A stretch of 64,000 nucleotides of DNA, taken from the NCBI GenBank assembly GCA_050951405.1, contig JBMNIZ010000006.1, forward strand, positions 1 through 64,000. Reading direction: 5' to 3'. Under the pieces are notes generated by a model. It made no database searches and was not told the origin of the DNA. It saw only the letters and a program-made list of their open reading frames with translations. The stretch is from JBMNIZ01 sp050951405. GTDB taxonomy: Bacteria; Bacillota; DULZ01. This document shows positions 16,387-23,793 of this stretch, piece by piece (position 1 is the stretch's first letter; each line of letters opens with the position of its first letter). The position numbers were made by a program, and so were the translations under genes.

Positions 16387-17855
16387 GCGACAAGGATTTA
16401 AATTTTGACCGACAGGTGATTGACTGTCTCAGCGAAATAACCCCGCCAGAAGGAGAAATCAGCCGCATAAACCCATGGAGCAAACCCATTGGTTTGATTA
16501 CCTGGGGTTTTATTCTCACCACGCTCCATTTGAATTTTGCTTACCTCCAGTACCTTTTGCCCACGATCGGTGTGATGCTGATTTTCCTCGGCTTCCGCAG
16601 CTTGAGAAAGGAAAATAAATATTTTGCGGTGCTCTGGCTATTTTCTATCGTCAAGATGCTCTTACAACTGGCAGAACTGGTAAGAATTTCCACTCCACTA
16701 AATCTGGCAGATTATCCGGTGCTTACCACAGGTACGACCATGCTTGTTTTCCAAATAGCCATGTTCCTGCTTTTCCAAGCCGCTCTGAATAAGACTTATA
16801 AAAAGGCAGGCAAAGCCGTTCAAGAAAAGCCGTTAATTTGGGTTTCAGTGTGGACCTTGGCGGCATATCTGATTGCCCTGTCCCCATTTTCATCCAGTTG
16901 GTTGGTTTTTATCCCCATGATTATTTGTTATTACATTATCGTACGTGCCTTGTTCCGGGTAGGGGATCAACTGGATGATACAGGATATGTTCTCACCAAC
17001 GCACCGGTTAAAATCAGCAATGGTACTTTTGGCTGGGGCTTTAGTCTGATTGCGTTGGCAATTGTGATCGCCTGCAGCCTTTATTCCAACCACTTACAAC
17101 TGGAAGCCCGGGCATATAATCCCCCAAAAATCACAGAGGCAAGGCAGCGTCTCCTTGACTTGGATTTTCCTCCCGAGGCCCTGCAGTTTCTAAGTGATGA
17201 TGATGTGGAACTGCTGAACCAGGCCAAAGATGTGGAAGTCTTTAATAAATTGTTGATGTTTGATCCAAAGAAAATTGAACGCCGGGAAAGTACTGAAAGA
17301 CAAATACAAATCACCCGTAGCTATGAGCCGGGCAAAAAAAATATGGAGGTTACCACCATTTTCGTCGAAATGCCGGAAAACCTGCTCTATGTAATGCAGT
17401 ATTTCAGCTGGCAAGGAGGACGCCCCATCTGGCAGGACGGCCTTTTGATTGAAGGGGAGAACAAGGCGGAGGATAAAAAAATTATCAGCAGCGGCTTATT
17501 TTATGAATGGAAAGGGAGCCAATTTATTGCAGACTTTCCGCGGCTGGTATGCGATAGATTTACTTATAACACCATGTTTGGTGAGGATTACTCCATCATG
17601 ATAGCAGGTGCTCTTAGTTATCCCTTTGGTTCGGAAAGACAGGGCGGATATGTGCTTTACCGCTATACAGTTAAGACTGACAGCGATATCTTTGCTTCTC
17701 ATGCCTATTTTAGCTACGTGCATCTCTCAAACCCGTTGCGCATTCCTTATGCTAGAACGGAAGATCTGATTTTGAGCGGTGCTTACAGCTTTATCGATGA
17801 ACTGCAGCAGCATTATACAAGTTATGAGTCTTTGGCTTATAGGAAAAAAAATTAA
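16383..17855 (+). CDS. Polytopic membrane protein, probable anti-sigma partner
   Basis: A 490-residue protein of unrecognised family. The N-terminal ~30 residues are cytoplasmic and polar; about seven hydrophobic helices follow between 35 and 240 (e.g. LQYLLPTIGVMLIFLGF, TTMLVFQIAMFLLFQAA, FIPMIICYYIIVRALF). The C-terminal ~250 residues are soluble, aromatic-rich and probably extracytoplasmic (LQYFSWQGG-like segments, YSYPFGSERQGG-like loops). Its start overlaps the sigma gene stop, the usual arrangement of a sigma/anti-sigma pair. The role as sensor is inferred from position only. Confidence 0.75.
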   Translation: MSDKDLNFDRQVIDCLSEITPPEGEISRINPWSKPIGLITWGFILTTLHLNFAYLQYLLPTIGVMLIFLGFRSLRKENKYFAVLWLFSIVKMLLQLAELVRISTPLNLADYPVLTTGTTMLVFQIAMFLLFQAALNKTYKKAGKAVQEKPLIWVSVWTLAAYLIALSPFSSSWLVFIPMIICYYIIVRALFRVGDQLDDTGYVLTNAPVKISNGTFGWGFSLIALAIVIACSLYSNHLQLEARAYNPPKITEARQRLLDLDFPPEALQFLSDDDVELLNQAKDVEVFNKLLMFDPKKIERRESTERQIQITRSYEPGKKNMEVTTIFVEMPENLLYVMQYFSWQGGRPIWQDGLLIEGENKAEDKKIISSGLFYEWKGSQFIADFPRLVCDRFTYNTMFGEDYSIMIAGALSYPFGSERQGGYVLYRYTVKTDSDIFASHAYFSYVHLSNPLRIPYARTEDLILSGAYSFIDELQQHYTSYESLAYRKKN

Positions 17856-17919
17856 CTTTCTGATCATTAAGGTGGACTCAAGAAAGACCAAATTCCGTCC
17901 GCCCAGCGATTCCCATATG

Positions 17920-17948
17920 TTGACATTAAGCCGAGATCTGCGTATAAT
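17920..17948 (+). promoter_or_regulatory. Consensus sigma-A promoter of the NiCo riboswitch-CDF unit
   Basis: TTGACA and TATAAT are separated by exactly 17 bp. It is one of the strongest promoters in the window; expression is then controlled in the leader. Confidence 0.9.
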
Positions 17949-17971
17949 ACATCACAAACATAATAGTTTTT

Positions 17972-18066
17972 CGTACAGAACAGGCGGCTGGCTTTGATCA
18001 AGCCGGTGCAGCCGGGCATTTTGCAGCAGAAACAATCTGTGGGACTGTAAAGTCTCGCAGATTTTT
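17972..18066 (+). promoter_or_regulatory. Probable NiCo (czcD) riboswitch with terminator
   Basis: Between the promoter and a cation-efflux gene lies a leader with ACAGGCGGCTGGC, a short hairpin, GCCGGTGCAGCCGGGCA and TTGCAG, resembling from memory the czcD-motif consensus (paired ACAGGCNGC and GCCGGGCA elements). It ends in GGGACT/AGTCTC within AATCTG/CAGATT, followed by TTTTTT, a rho-independent terminator (18034-18066). Cobalt or nickel binding would prevent termination and switch on the exporter. The identification is by remembered motif and genomic context, not by covariance search. Confidence 0.72.
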
Positions 18067-18086
18067 TAATTCAGGGGGCAACTGTT

Positions 18087-19025
18087 GTGACAAAAAAAGT
18101 TAATGATTTTTTAGTACGCCATTTTATCCACAATCATCTGGAGATTGCCAATCCTCAGGTCCGGCAAAAATACGGCCAGTTGGAAGGCTGCGTCAGCATT
18201 GTCGGGAACGTGGCTTTATCTCTCATAAAACTAATCTGCGGCTTGGCCATTAACAGTGTTTCTTTGATCGCTGACGCGTTTCATACGCTGACTGACGTGA
18301 TCACTTCGGTAATTATAATCATCAGTTTTCGGCTGGCACAAAAGCCCGGGGATCAGGAACATCCTTTTGGGTATGGCCGGATGGAAGCTATTGCCACCTT
18401 GATCATCGCCGTTCTTCTTGTCGTAGTCAGCGTAGAGTTTTTTCAATCTTCCATTAAAAGATTGATTCAGCCCGTTCCGATCAGATATGATTATTATATT
18501 TTTGCCGTGATGATCTTTTCTGCAGCTTTTAAAGAGTGGATGTACAGATTTGCCAAGGAATTGGGAGAGCGCATCGATTCCCCTGCTCTCCTGGCGGATG
18601 CCTGGCACCACCGTACCGATGCAGCCGCTTCTTTAGGGGTAGGAGTAGGCCTGCTGGGGGTGCTGATAGGCTTTCCTCAAATCGATGGTCTCTTGGGAAT
18701 GGCCGTGGCTTTTTTGATCGCTGCTACCGGTTATCAATTGGGTAAGGATGCGGCCAATGAGCTTTTGGGGAAAGGGCCGTCGGAAGATCTGGTGGAGACT
18801 ATCCGGCGGCATGCTTTACAGGTAAAAGGGGTCAAAGGTGTTCATGATATTGAAGTGCATGCCTATGGAGAGGCAAAGTATATTTCCGCCCATATTTGCG
18901 TAGACCCGGCACTGGATGTGGCTACAGCCCATGATATTTCCGATCAGGTTGCCGCAAAAATTGAAACCGCTGTCAGCGCCCCCGTCCTCATTCATGTGGA
19001 TCCTTGGCAGAGAAAATCAGTCTGA
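18087..19025 (+). CDS. Cation diffusion facilitator (divalent metal/H+ exporter)
   Basis: This 312-residue CDF transporter has six predicted helices and the metal-site motifs DAFHTLTD in helix 2 and DAWHHRTDA in helix 5, then a cytoplasmic ferredoxin-like domain (GVHDIEVHAYGEAKYISAHI). CDF proteins export Zn, Co, Ni, Fe or Mn in exchange for protons. The riboswitch-like leader suggests Co/Ni here. The GTG start follows CAGGGGGCAACTGTT. The stop overlaps the convergent DtxR-type gene by 9 bp. Confidence 0.92.
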   Translation: MTKKVNDFLVRHFIHNHLEIANPQVRQKYGQLEGCVSIVGNVALSLIKLICGLAINSVSLIADAFHTLTDVITSVIIIISFRLAQKPGDQEHPFGYGRMEAIATLIIAVLLVVVSVEFFQSSIKRLIQPVPIRYDYYIFAVMIFSAAFKEWMYRFAKELGERIDSPALLADAWHHRTDAAASLGVGVGLLGVLIGFPQIDGLLGMAVAFLIAATGYQLGKDAANELLGKGPSEDLVETIRRHALQVKGVKGVHDIEVHAYGEAKYISAHICVDPALDVATAHDISDQVAAKIETAVSAPVLIHVDPWQRKSV

Positions 19026-19508
19026 AGGATTCCTGGCTCTTTCCTGGTATTGGTGGAAGCTATAAATGCATTCCGGGTTCTTACTGCAGAATTCAACGAA
19101 ATCAAAAATACAGGCCAGGGTTTCCTGACTCACATTGTGTTCGATTTTTTCCGTGTCTTTCAAAATATTTTGTTTTACCCCCAATAATTGCAGGAACTTT
19201 TCCAGGGTCTGGTGCCTGTGCAGGAGTTTTTTTCCCAATTCCCGGCCTCGCGCTGTCAATTGAATGACCCCATATCTTTCATATTTTAAGTAGCTGGCCT
19301 CCGCCAGCTTTTGCACCATTTTTGTGGCGGAAGGGGGCTGGACATTTAAGGACTCGGCCAGGTCATTGATCCGCGTGTAGGCCTTTTCTTGCGATAAACG
19401 AAAGATCATTTCCAGGTAGTCTTCCATGGCGGAAGTGAGTGGATTAGCACCCTGGTCTTTCAGAGCGTAGCCCCGCACCGTATGGAATTTCTTCTTAGTC
19501 TCGTCCAT
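19017..19508 (-). CDS. DtxR/MntR-family metal-dependent repressor
   Basis: A 163-residue regulator. The N-terminal winged helix reads MEDYLEMIFRLSQ, RINDLAESLNVQPPSATKM and YERYGVIQLTARGRELG. The dimerisation/metal domain has HRHQTLEKFLQLLGV and EKIEHNVSQETL, with His/Glu/Cys ligands as in MntR/IdeR. It lacks the C-terminal SH3/FeoA domain. It diverges from feoA-feoB and converges on the CDF gene, so it likely senses Fe2+ or Mn2+. The ATG at 19508 has GAGGAG 8 nt upstream; a GTG three codons earlier is possible. Confidence 0.9.
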   Translation of the reverse strand: MDETKKKFHTVRGYALKDQGANPLTSAMEDYLEMIFRLSQEKAYTRINDLAESLNVQPPSATKMVQKLAEASYLKYERYGVIQLTARGRELGKKLLHRHQTLEKFLQLLGVKQNILKDTEKIEHNVSQETLACIFDFVEFCSKNPECIYSFHQYQERARNPSD

Positions 19509-19733
19509 GCCATTCACTCCTCATCTCCCCCTTTTCCCCAAGCTTTTGCCTTTATTTAATGGTTACGCCATTTCCCTGGGAATGATTACTGCTGAAGTCC
19601 TGCCTTGCTCGAAAATATTTGCAAGATCAAATCCGGATGCGCACCCGCTACCAGATTATCTCATATGATGGTATTGAGTTAGCGGCGGTTAACTTTTGCG
19701 GTGCTAGGCAAATTATTTTAAGGGGAGAAAGTC

Positions 19734-19982
19734 ATGCCGAAAGTATTATCCCTTGACCAAATCATGTTGGGCCGACGCTACCAAGTCTCCGGCTTGACTG
19801 CCGAAGGAATGCTGCGGAGAAGGCTGCTGGACTTGGGTATAGTCTCCGGTGCCATCATTATTGGGGTCAGGAGGGCATCTTTCGGTGATCCTACGGCCTA
19901 CCTGATCAAAGGAGCCTTGGTTGCCTTAAGAAAAGAGGAGGCATGCTTGATCCAAGTGGCTCCAGCGGATTCTTCACCATGA
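19734..19982 (+). CDS. feoA: FeoA, ferrous iron transport accessory protein (locus 1)
   Basis: An 82-residue SH3-like protein: LDQIMLGRRYQVSGL, then MLRRRLLDLGIVSGAIIIGV and FGDPTAYLIKGALVALRKEEA. These are the usual FeoA landmarks (R-RLLDLG; P-A--IKG--ALR). AAGGGGAGAAAGTC precedes the ATG. It is followed after 18 bp by feoB. The ~215 bp before it, shared with the divergent repressor gene, contain a TAGGCAAAT half-site but no clear full palindrome. Confidence 0.9.
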   Translation: MPKVLSLDQIMLGRRYQVSGLTAEGMLRRRLLDLGIVSGAIIIGVRRASFGDPTAYLIKGALVALRKEEACLIQVAPADSSP

Positions 19983-20000
19983 GCAAAGGAGAGGAGCAAA

Positions 20001-20807
20001 ATGGGTTTAACTCATCAAACTGTAGGCGCCAATATCTGGAAACAAGAAGGAATGATTAACCCGGCAGCCGGCAATCCCGTCATTGCTCTGGCGGGAAACC
20101 CCAACACAGGAAAAAGCACGGTTTTTAATGCCTTGACCGGTTTAAAGCAGCATACGGGCAACTGGCCGGGAAAAACTGTGTTACAAGCCAGAGGCAGATA
20201 TGTTTTTCGCGGTTTGGAATATATTCTGGTTGATCTGCCCGGTACTTATTCTTTATTTGCCAACTCAGTGGAAGAGGAGCTAGCCCGGGATTTCATCTGT
20301 TTTGGCAAGCCAGATGTGACTGTAATAGTAGTGGATGCCACTTGTCTGGAAAGGAATCTCAATCTGGTCTTGCAGGTCCTGGAGATTACCGATAAAGTGG
20401 TAGTCTGCGTAAATCTCTTAGATGAGGCCAGGCGAAAAGGAATTCGAATTGATCTGAACTTGCTCCATCAAGAACTGGGAGTGCCGGTGGTGGGAGCGGT
20501 GGCCAGGGAAGGATTGGGCTTGGAAGCCTTAAAAGAGGTTATTGCCGGAATAGCCTGCGGCGCTATTGTCCCCGTGCCGAAACCCATCCCTTACGATGAT
20601 GATCTTGAAGAAGCCATTGAAAAACTTATACCCAAAATCGATCATTTGGCAGCCGGTATAATCAACCCCCGCTGGTTGGCTTTACGACTTTTGGAGGGCG
20701 ATGGGAGCGTCCTGAAACTCCTGGCGTCCGACGTCCAGTCGCCAGATCTGAGGGAGCAGGAGGGAACAGAAGGTGAAAACTGGGGAACAGCCACAGCAAG
20801 CCTTTGA
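20001..20807 (+). CDS. feoB: FeoB G-domain part (split FeoB, locus 1)
   Basis: The first 268 codons encode the cytoplasmic GTPase domain of FeoB: G1 AGNPNTGKST, switch region KQHTGNWPGKTV, G3 DLPGTYSL, G4 NLLDE, and the start of the helical insertion domain. It stops at 20807 in a different frame from the membrane part, which starts at 20773. Either one base was lost or gained in the GAAAACTGGGG stretch, or FeoB is made as two coupled polypeptides; a proper AGGAGG box before the second start supports the latter. GGAGAGGAGCAAA precedes this ATG. Confidence 0.85.
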   Translation: MGLTHQTVGANIWKQEGMINPAAGNPVIALAGNPNTGKSTVFNALTGLKQHTGNWPGKTVLQARGRYVFRGLEYILVDLPGTYSLFANSVEEELARDFICFGKPDVTVIVVDATCLERNLNLVLQVLEITDKVVVCVNLLDEARRKGIRIDLNLLHQELGVPVVGAVAREGLGLEALKEVIAGIACGAIVPVPKPIPYDDDLEEAIEKLIPKIDHLAAGIINPRWLALRLLEGDGSVLKLLASDVQSPDLREQEGTEGENWGTATASL

Positions 20808-22128
20808 ACAGATCCGGGATCGCATTGTCGCCAATATCTACCTGAGAGCGGAGGAAATCGCCCGCCGTACAGTGCATCAGGAAAAGGATAGAGGCCTCTG
20901 GGACAAGAAACTGGATGATATCTGCACTTCCCCTTTCTGGGGATATCTGATCATGCTGGGTTTATTGGGAGCAGTTTTCTGGCTGACCGTGGCCGGGGCA
21001 AATTATCCTTCTCAGCTTCTCGCCAATTTGCTTTTCGGTCTGGAAAAAAAGCTGCTGTTTTTCTTTGCTTATCTCCAGGCTCCCCAATGGTTGACCGGCA
21101 TCTTGGTTTTAGGCATGTACCGTACCCTGGCCTGGGTGGTGTCGGTGATGCTTCCTCCCATGGCTATTTTTTTCCCTTTATTTACCCTCTTGGAAGACCT
21201 GGGGTATCTGCCCCGGGTGGCTTTTAACTTAGACTATCTGTTCAAAAAGTGCGGTACCCACGGTAAACAGGCATTGACCATGTGCATGGGCTTTGGATGT
21301 AACGCTGCCGGGGTGATTTCCTGCCGGATTATCGACTCCCCCCGGGAAAGATTAATAGCCATTCTCACCAATAATTTCGTTCCCTGTAACGGCAGATTCC
21401 CCACCTTGATCTTAATGGCCAGTTTGTTTCTTTCCGGCGGAGCTCTTTTAAGCCAGGGCCTTTTAGTGGCCTTGGCCGTCTTGGGGGGCGTCCTGATAGG
21501 TATCGCGGCAACCTTGTTAGTCTCCTTTGCCCTTTCCAAAACCATATTGAGAGGGATCCCTTCCACCTTTACCTTGGAGCTGCCTCCTTTCAGAAAACCG
21601 CAAATTGGCAGGGTGATCATCCGCTCCCTCTTGGACAGAACAATTTTTGTCCTGGCCCGGGCCATGTCCGTAGCAGCTCCGGCCGGTTTAGTCATTTGGG
21701 TCATAGCCAATGCCCACTGGGGAGGGGTCCCCTTGATTAAGATTATCAGCGCTTTCCTCGATCCCCTTGCCAGGGCCATCGGGTTGGATGGGATTATTTT
21801 GCTGGCCTTCATTTTGGGTATTCCCGCCAATGAAATTGTAATCCCCTTGGCGGTAATGGGCTATTTATCCACCGGCAGCATGCTGGAGCTGGACAGCCTC
21901 CAGGGCATGAAAAATCTTTTGGTGGTGGAAAATGGCTGGACTTGGCTTACAGCAGCCAACGTCGTTCTTTTTTCACTGCTGCACTATCCCTGTTCCACCA
22001 CTCTCATCACCATCTTCAAGGAAACCGGCAGCGGCAAATGGACCTTGCTGGCTTTTCTCCTTCCCACTTTGCTGGCCGTTACGGTCTGCTTCCTTTTCAC
22101 CCAGACCGTTCTCTTTCTTAGAGTTTAA
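20773..22128 (+). CDS. feoB: FeoB membrane part (split FeoB, locus 1)
   Basis: This 451-residue protein holds the FeoB permease region: Gate motifs around CTMCMGFGCNAAGV-like LTMCMGFGCNAAGVISC and ILTNNFVPCNGRFPTLI, with conserved Cys, plus about eight helices and the FeoB C-terminus. The GTG start has AGGAGG 10 nt upstream and overlaps the G-domain gene by 35 nt. Compared with the single-chain FeoB at 30171-32228 (685 residues), the two halves together cover the same domain order. Confidence 0.85.
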   Translation: MKTGEQPQQAFEQIRDRIVANIYLRAEEIARRTVHQEKDRGLWDKKLDDICTSPFWGYLIMLGLLGAVFWLTVAGANYPSQLLANLLFGLEKKLLFFFAYLQAPQWLTGILVLGMYRTLAWVVSVMLPPMAIFFPLFTLLEDLGYLPRVAFNLDYLFKKCGTHGKQALTMCMGFGCNAAGVISCRIIDSPRERLIAILTNNFVPCNGRFPTLILMASLFLSGGALLSQGLLVALAVLGGVLIGIAATLLVSFALSKTILRGIPSTFTLELPPFRKPQIGRVIIRSLLDRTIFVLARAMSVAAPAGLVIWVIANAHWGGVPLIKIISAFLDPLARAIGLDGIILLAFILGIPANEIVIPLAVMGYLSTGSMLELDSLQGMKNLLVVENGWTWLTAANVVLFSLLHYPCSTTLITIFKETGSGKWTLLAFLLPTLLAVTVCFLFTQTVLFLRV

Positions 22129-22131
22129 ATT

Positions 22132-22171
22132 TAAACGGCGGTAAGCCTGGAGAAAAGGCCTACCGCCGTTT
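22132..22171. terminator. Bidirectional terminator between feoB and the reductase gene
   Basis: TAAACGGCGGTA and TACCGCCGTTTA form a strong stem with an inner GCCT/AGGC-type extension. It separates convergent genes, and T/A-rich flanks occur on both sides. Confidence 0.75.
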
Positions 22172-22198
22172 AATCTGTTCTTAGCGGTTCTGAACACA

Positions 22199-22765
22199 TC
22201 AGCCGCTCAGCTTTTTAATCAATTTGGCCACATTGGAGGAAAATCTCTTCACCGTATCCATGCCTTCCGTGTCTTTCAACGCATCTCCCGGATTTTTGCC
22301 AAAGACTATATTCCAATAAGTGGAACCGGGCACGATCATTTCATTGATAAAAAAGAACATGAGCATTTCCTGATAACTTGCGCTCAAGCCCCCGCGCCTG
22401 GCGATGGCAATAGGCCCTCCCACTTTCCAGGACAGGAACCTGTCCCCTCCAAAGGAAACCATCCCAATCCGCTGTAATGCGGACATCAAAGCACTCCGCG
22501 CCGTACCAAAATAGACGGGAGCGGCCACGATCAGGCCTTCCGCCTGGCGAATCTTCTCGATGATTTCATTGAGGCCGTCATCAAGGGAACACCTGCCCAA
22601 TTCCCTGCATTTGTAGCAAGCTATGCAGGAACGAATATTCTTGCCGTGAAGGGAAATCACTTCCGTTTCCAATCCCTCCCCTTCGATCACTGCAGCACAC
22701 TCGGACAAGACCTGCATGGTATTTCCCTTTGCTCTGGGGCTTCCCGATAACAAGATCACTTTCGC
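22199..22765 (-). CDS. NADPH-dependent FMN reductase-like flavodoxin-fold protein
   Basis: A 188-residue flavodoxin-fold oxidoreductase. ILLSGSPRAKGNTMQVL is the FMN phosphate loop, CIACYKCRELGRCSLDD is the Cys-rich stretch of the iron-sulfur flavoprotein-like/NADPH-dependent reductase family, and APVYFGTARSALMSALQRIG is the flavin isoalloxazine loop. The compact Cys spacing could hold a Fe-S cluster. The start is taken as the TTG preceded by GGGAGGTAAGAATA; a longer frame to 22849 has no homology. The substrate is unknown. Confidence 0.82.
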   Translation of the reverse strand, partial: AKVILLSGSPRAKGNTMQVLSECAAVIEGEGLETEVISLHGKNIRSCIACYKCRELGRCSLDDGLNEIIEKIRQAEGLIVAAPVYFGTARSALMSALQRIGMVSFGGDRFLSWKVGGPIAIARRGGLSASYQEMLMFFFINEMIVPGSTYWNIVFGKNPGDALKDTEGMDTVKRFSSNVAKLIKKLSG

Positions 22766-22845
22766 CAATATTCTTACCTCCCTAATGAAATCCAAATTAC
22801 CCCATAAAAAAACATGCAAAAGCTTTCCCAATTGGCATAGAAGCC

Positions 22846-23421
22846 TCATCCGGCGGCAAACTCTATCCGGCCATTGCGCAGGGCGGCAATCTGCACCAGG
22901 GATTCCACTCGGATCCCTTTTTCCCGCAAAAGGCCCCCGCCGCTTTGAAAAAGCTTTTCGATGACAATACCTACCCCCACCAGATGGGCCCCGGATTGTT
23001 CAATAATTTTCAAGAGTCCCAGGGCGGCTTCCCCGGTAGCCAAAAAATCGTCAACAATCAGTACCCGATCCGCCCTTTGCAAATATGCATCCCCAACCAC
23101 AATATCAACAGGCTCCTGCTTGGTATAGGATTTGATTCTGCCCACAAAAGAGTTCCCGCCAATAGTGGATGGTTTCTTCTTTTTGGCAAAAACCACTGGT
23201 ACGCCAAGAGCCAGTCCGGTCATCAAGGCAGCGGCGATCCCAGAAGCTTCAACAGTTAAGACTTTTGTGACCCGGTCCTGGGCAAATCTGGTCTTGAATT
23301 CCTGGCCGATAGCCAGCATCAGCTGTGGATCAATTTGGTAGTTGAGAAAGGAATCCACCTTCAAGATGGTATCGGAGACTACCTTCCCTTCTTTTAAGAT
23401 CCGTTCTTTCAGCAATTCCAT
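22846..23421 (-). CDS. xpt: Xanthine phosphoribosyltransferase
   Basis: A 191-residue purine salvage enzyme converting xanthine and PRPP to XMP. The N-terminus MELLKERILKEGKVVSDTIL and VDSFLNYQIDPQLM are typical of Xpt, the PRPP-binding loop is VLIVDDFLATGEA, and VEASGIAAALMTGLALGVP is the PPi loop region. The length is standard. No purine riboswitch is visible in the ~70 bp upstream. GGAGGTTTTCTTCC precedes the ATG. Confidence 0.93.
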   Translation of the reverse strand: MELLKERILKEGKVVSDTILKVDSFLNYQIDPQLMLAIGQEFKTRFAQDRVTKVLTVEASGIAAALMTGLALGVPVVFAKKKKPSTIGGNSFVGRIKSYTKQEPVDIVVGDAYLQRADRVLIVDDFLATGEAALGLLKIIEQSGAHLVGVGIVIEKLFQSGGGLLREKGIRVESLVQIAALRNGRIEFAAG

Positions 23422-23492
23422 GGAAGAAAACCTCCAAAGGCGAATGTTTAATCAAAATTATATTTTATTGTTCGGGCAAAGTAAAGACTGAT

Positions 23493-23783
23493 CTAAGCAA
23501 GATCCGCCTCCAGAGACATGACAAAGACCAGGACGGCCGCCACCGCCTCATAAAGTTCCGGGGGTATCGGGCTGCCCAACTCCACCCGACATAGATGCTC
23601 GATTAATTCAGCATCTTCCTGGACAGGCACTCCCGCTTCCCTGGCTTTGGCGATGATTTTTTCCGCAATCTCCCCCCCACCGACTGCCACCAGCCGGGGA
23701 GCAGGGTCGGTTTTTACATCATAGGAAAGAGCAGCGGCCTTGCGCACCCTTTTTCTGCCGGTCTTTTCCTCCTGCCGGTCCAT
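23493..23783 (-). CDS. FlhB C-terminal-domain-like protein (YlqH type)
   Basis: This 96-residue protein matches the cytoplasmic C-terminal domain of FlhB/EscU exporters: AAALSYDVKTDPAPRLVAVG (the NPTH-region equivalent is replaced), AEKIIAKAREAGVPVQEDAE, LGSPIPPELYEAVAAVLVFV. The catalytic Asn-Pro-Thr-His site is absent, as in stand-alone YlqH proteins. It follows the FliK-like gene by 10 bp, matching the Bacillus ylqG-ylqH pair. The start is the ATG after GGGGGGATAAG. Confidence 0.85.
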   Translation of the reverse strand: MDRQEEKTGRKRVRKAAALSYDVKTDPAPRLVAVGGGEIAEKIIAKAREAGVPVQEDAELIEHLCRVELGSPIPPELYEAVAAVLVFVMSLEADLA

Positions 23784-23793
23784 CTTATCCCCC

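Noticed and set aside
19518..19733. DtxR box in the divergent region of the repressor and feoA
   Set aside because: Only a half-site (TAGGCAAAT) and an imperfect GTTAGCGGCGGTTAAC repeat are visible; not close enough to the two clear palindromes of the other iron operon.
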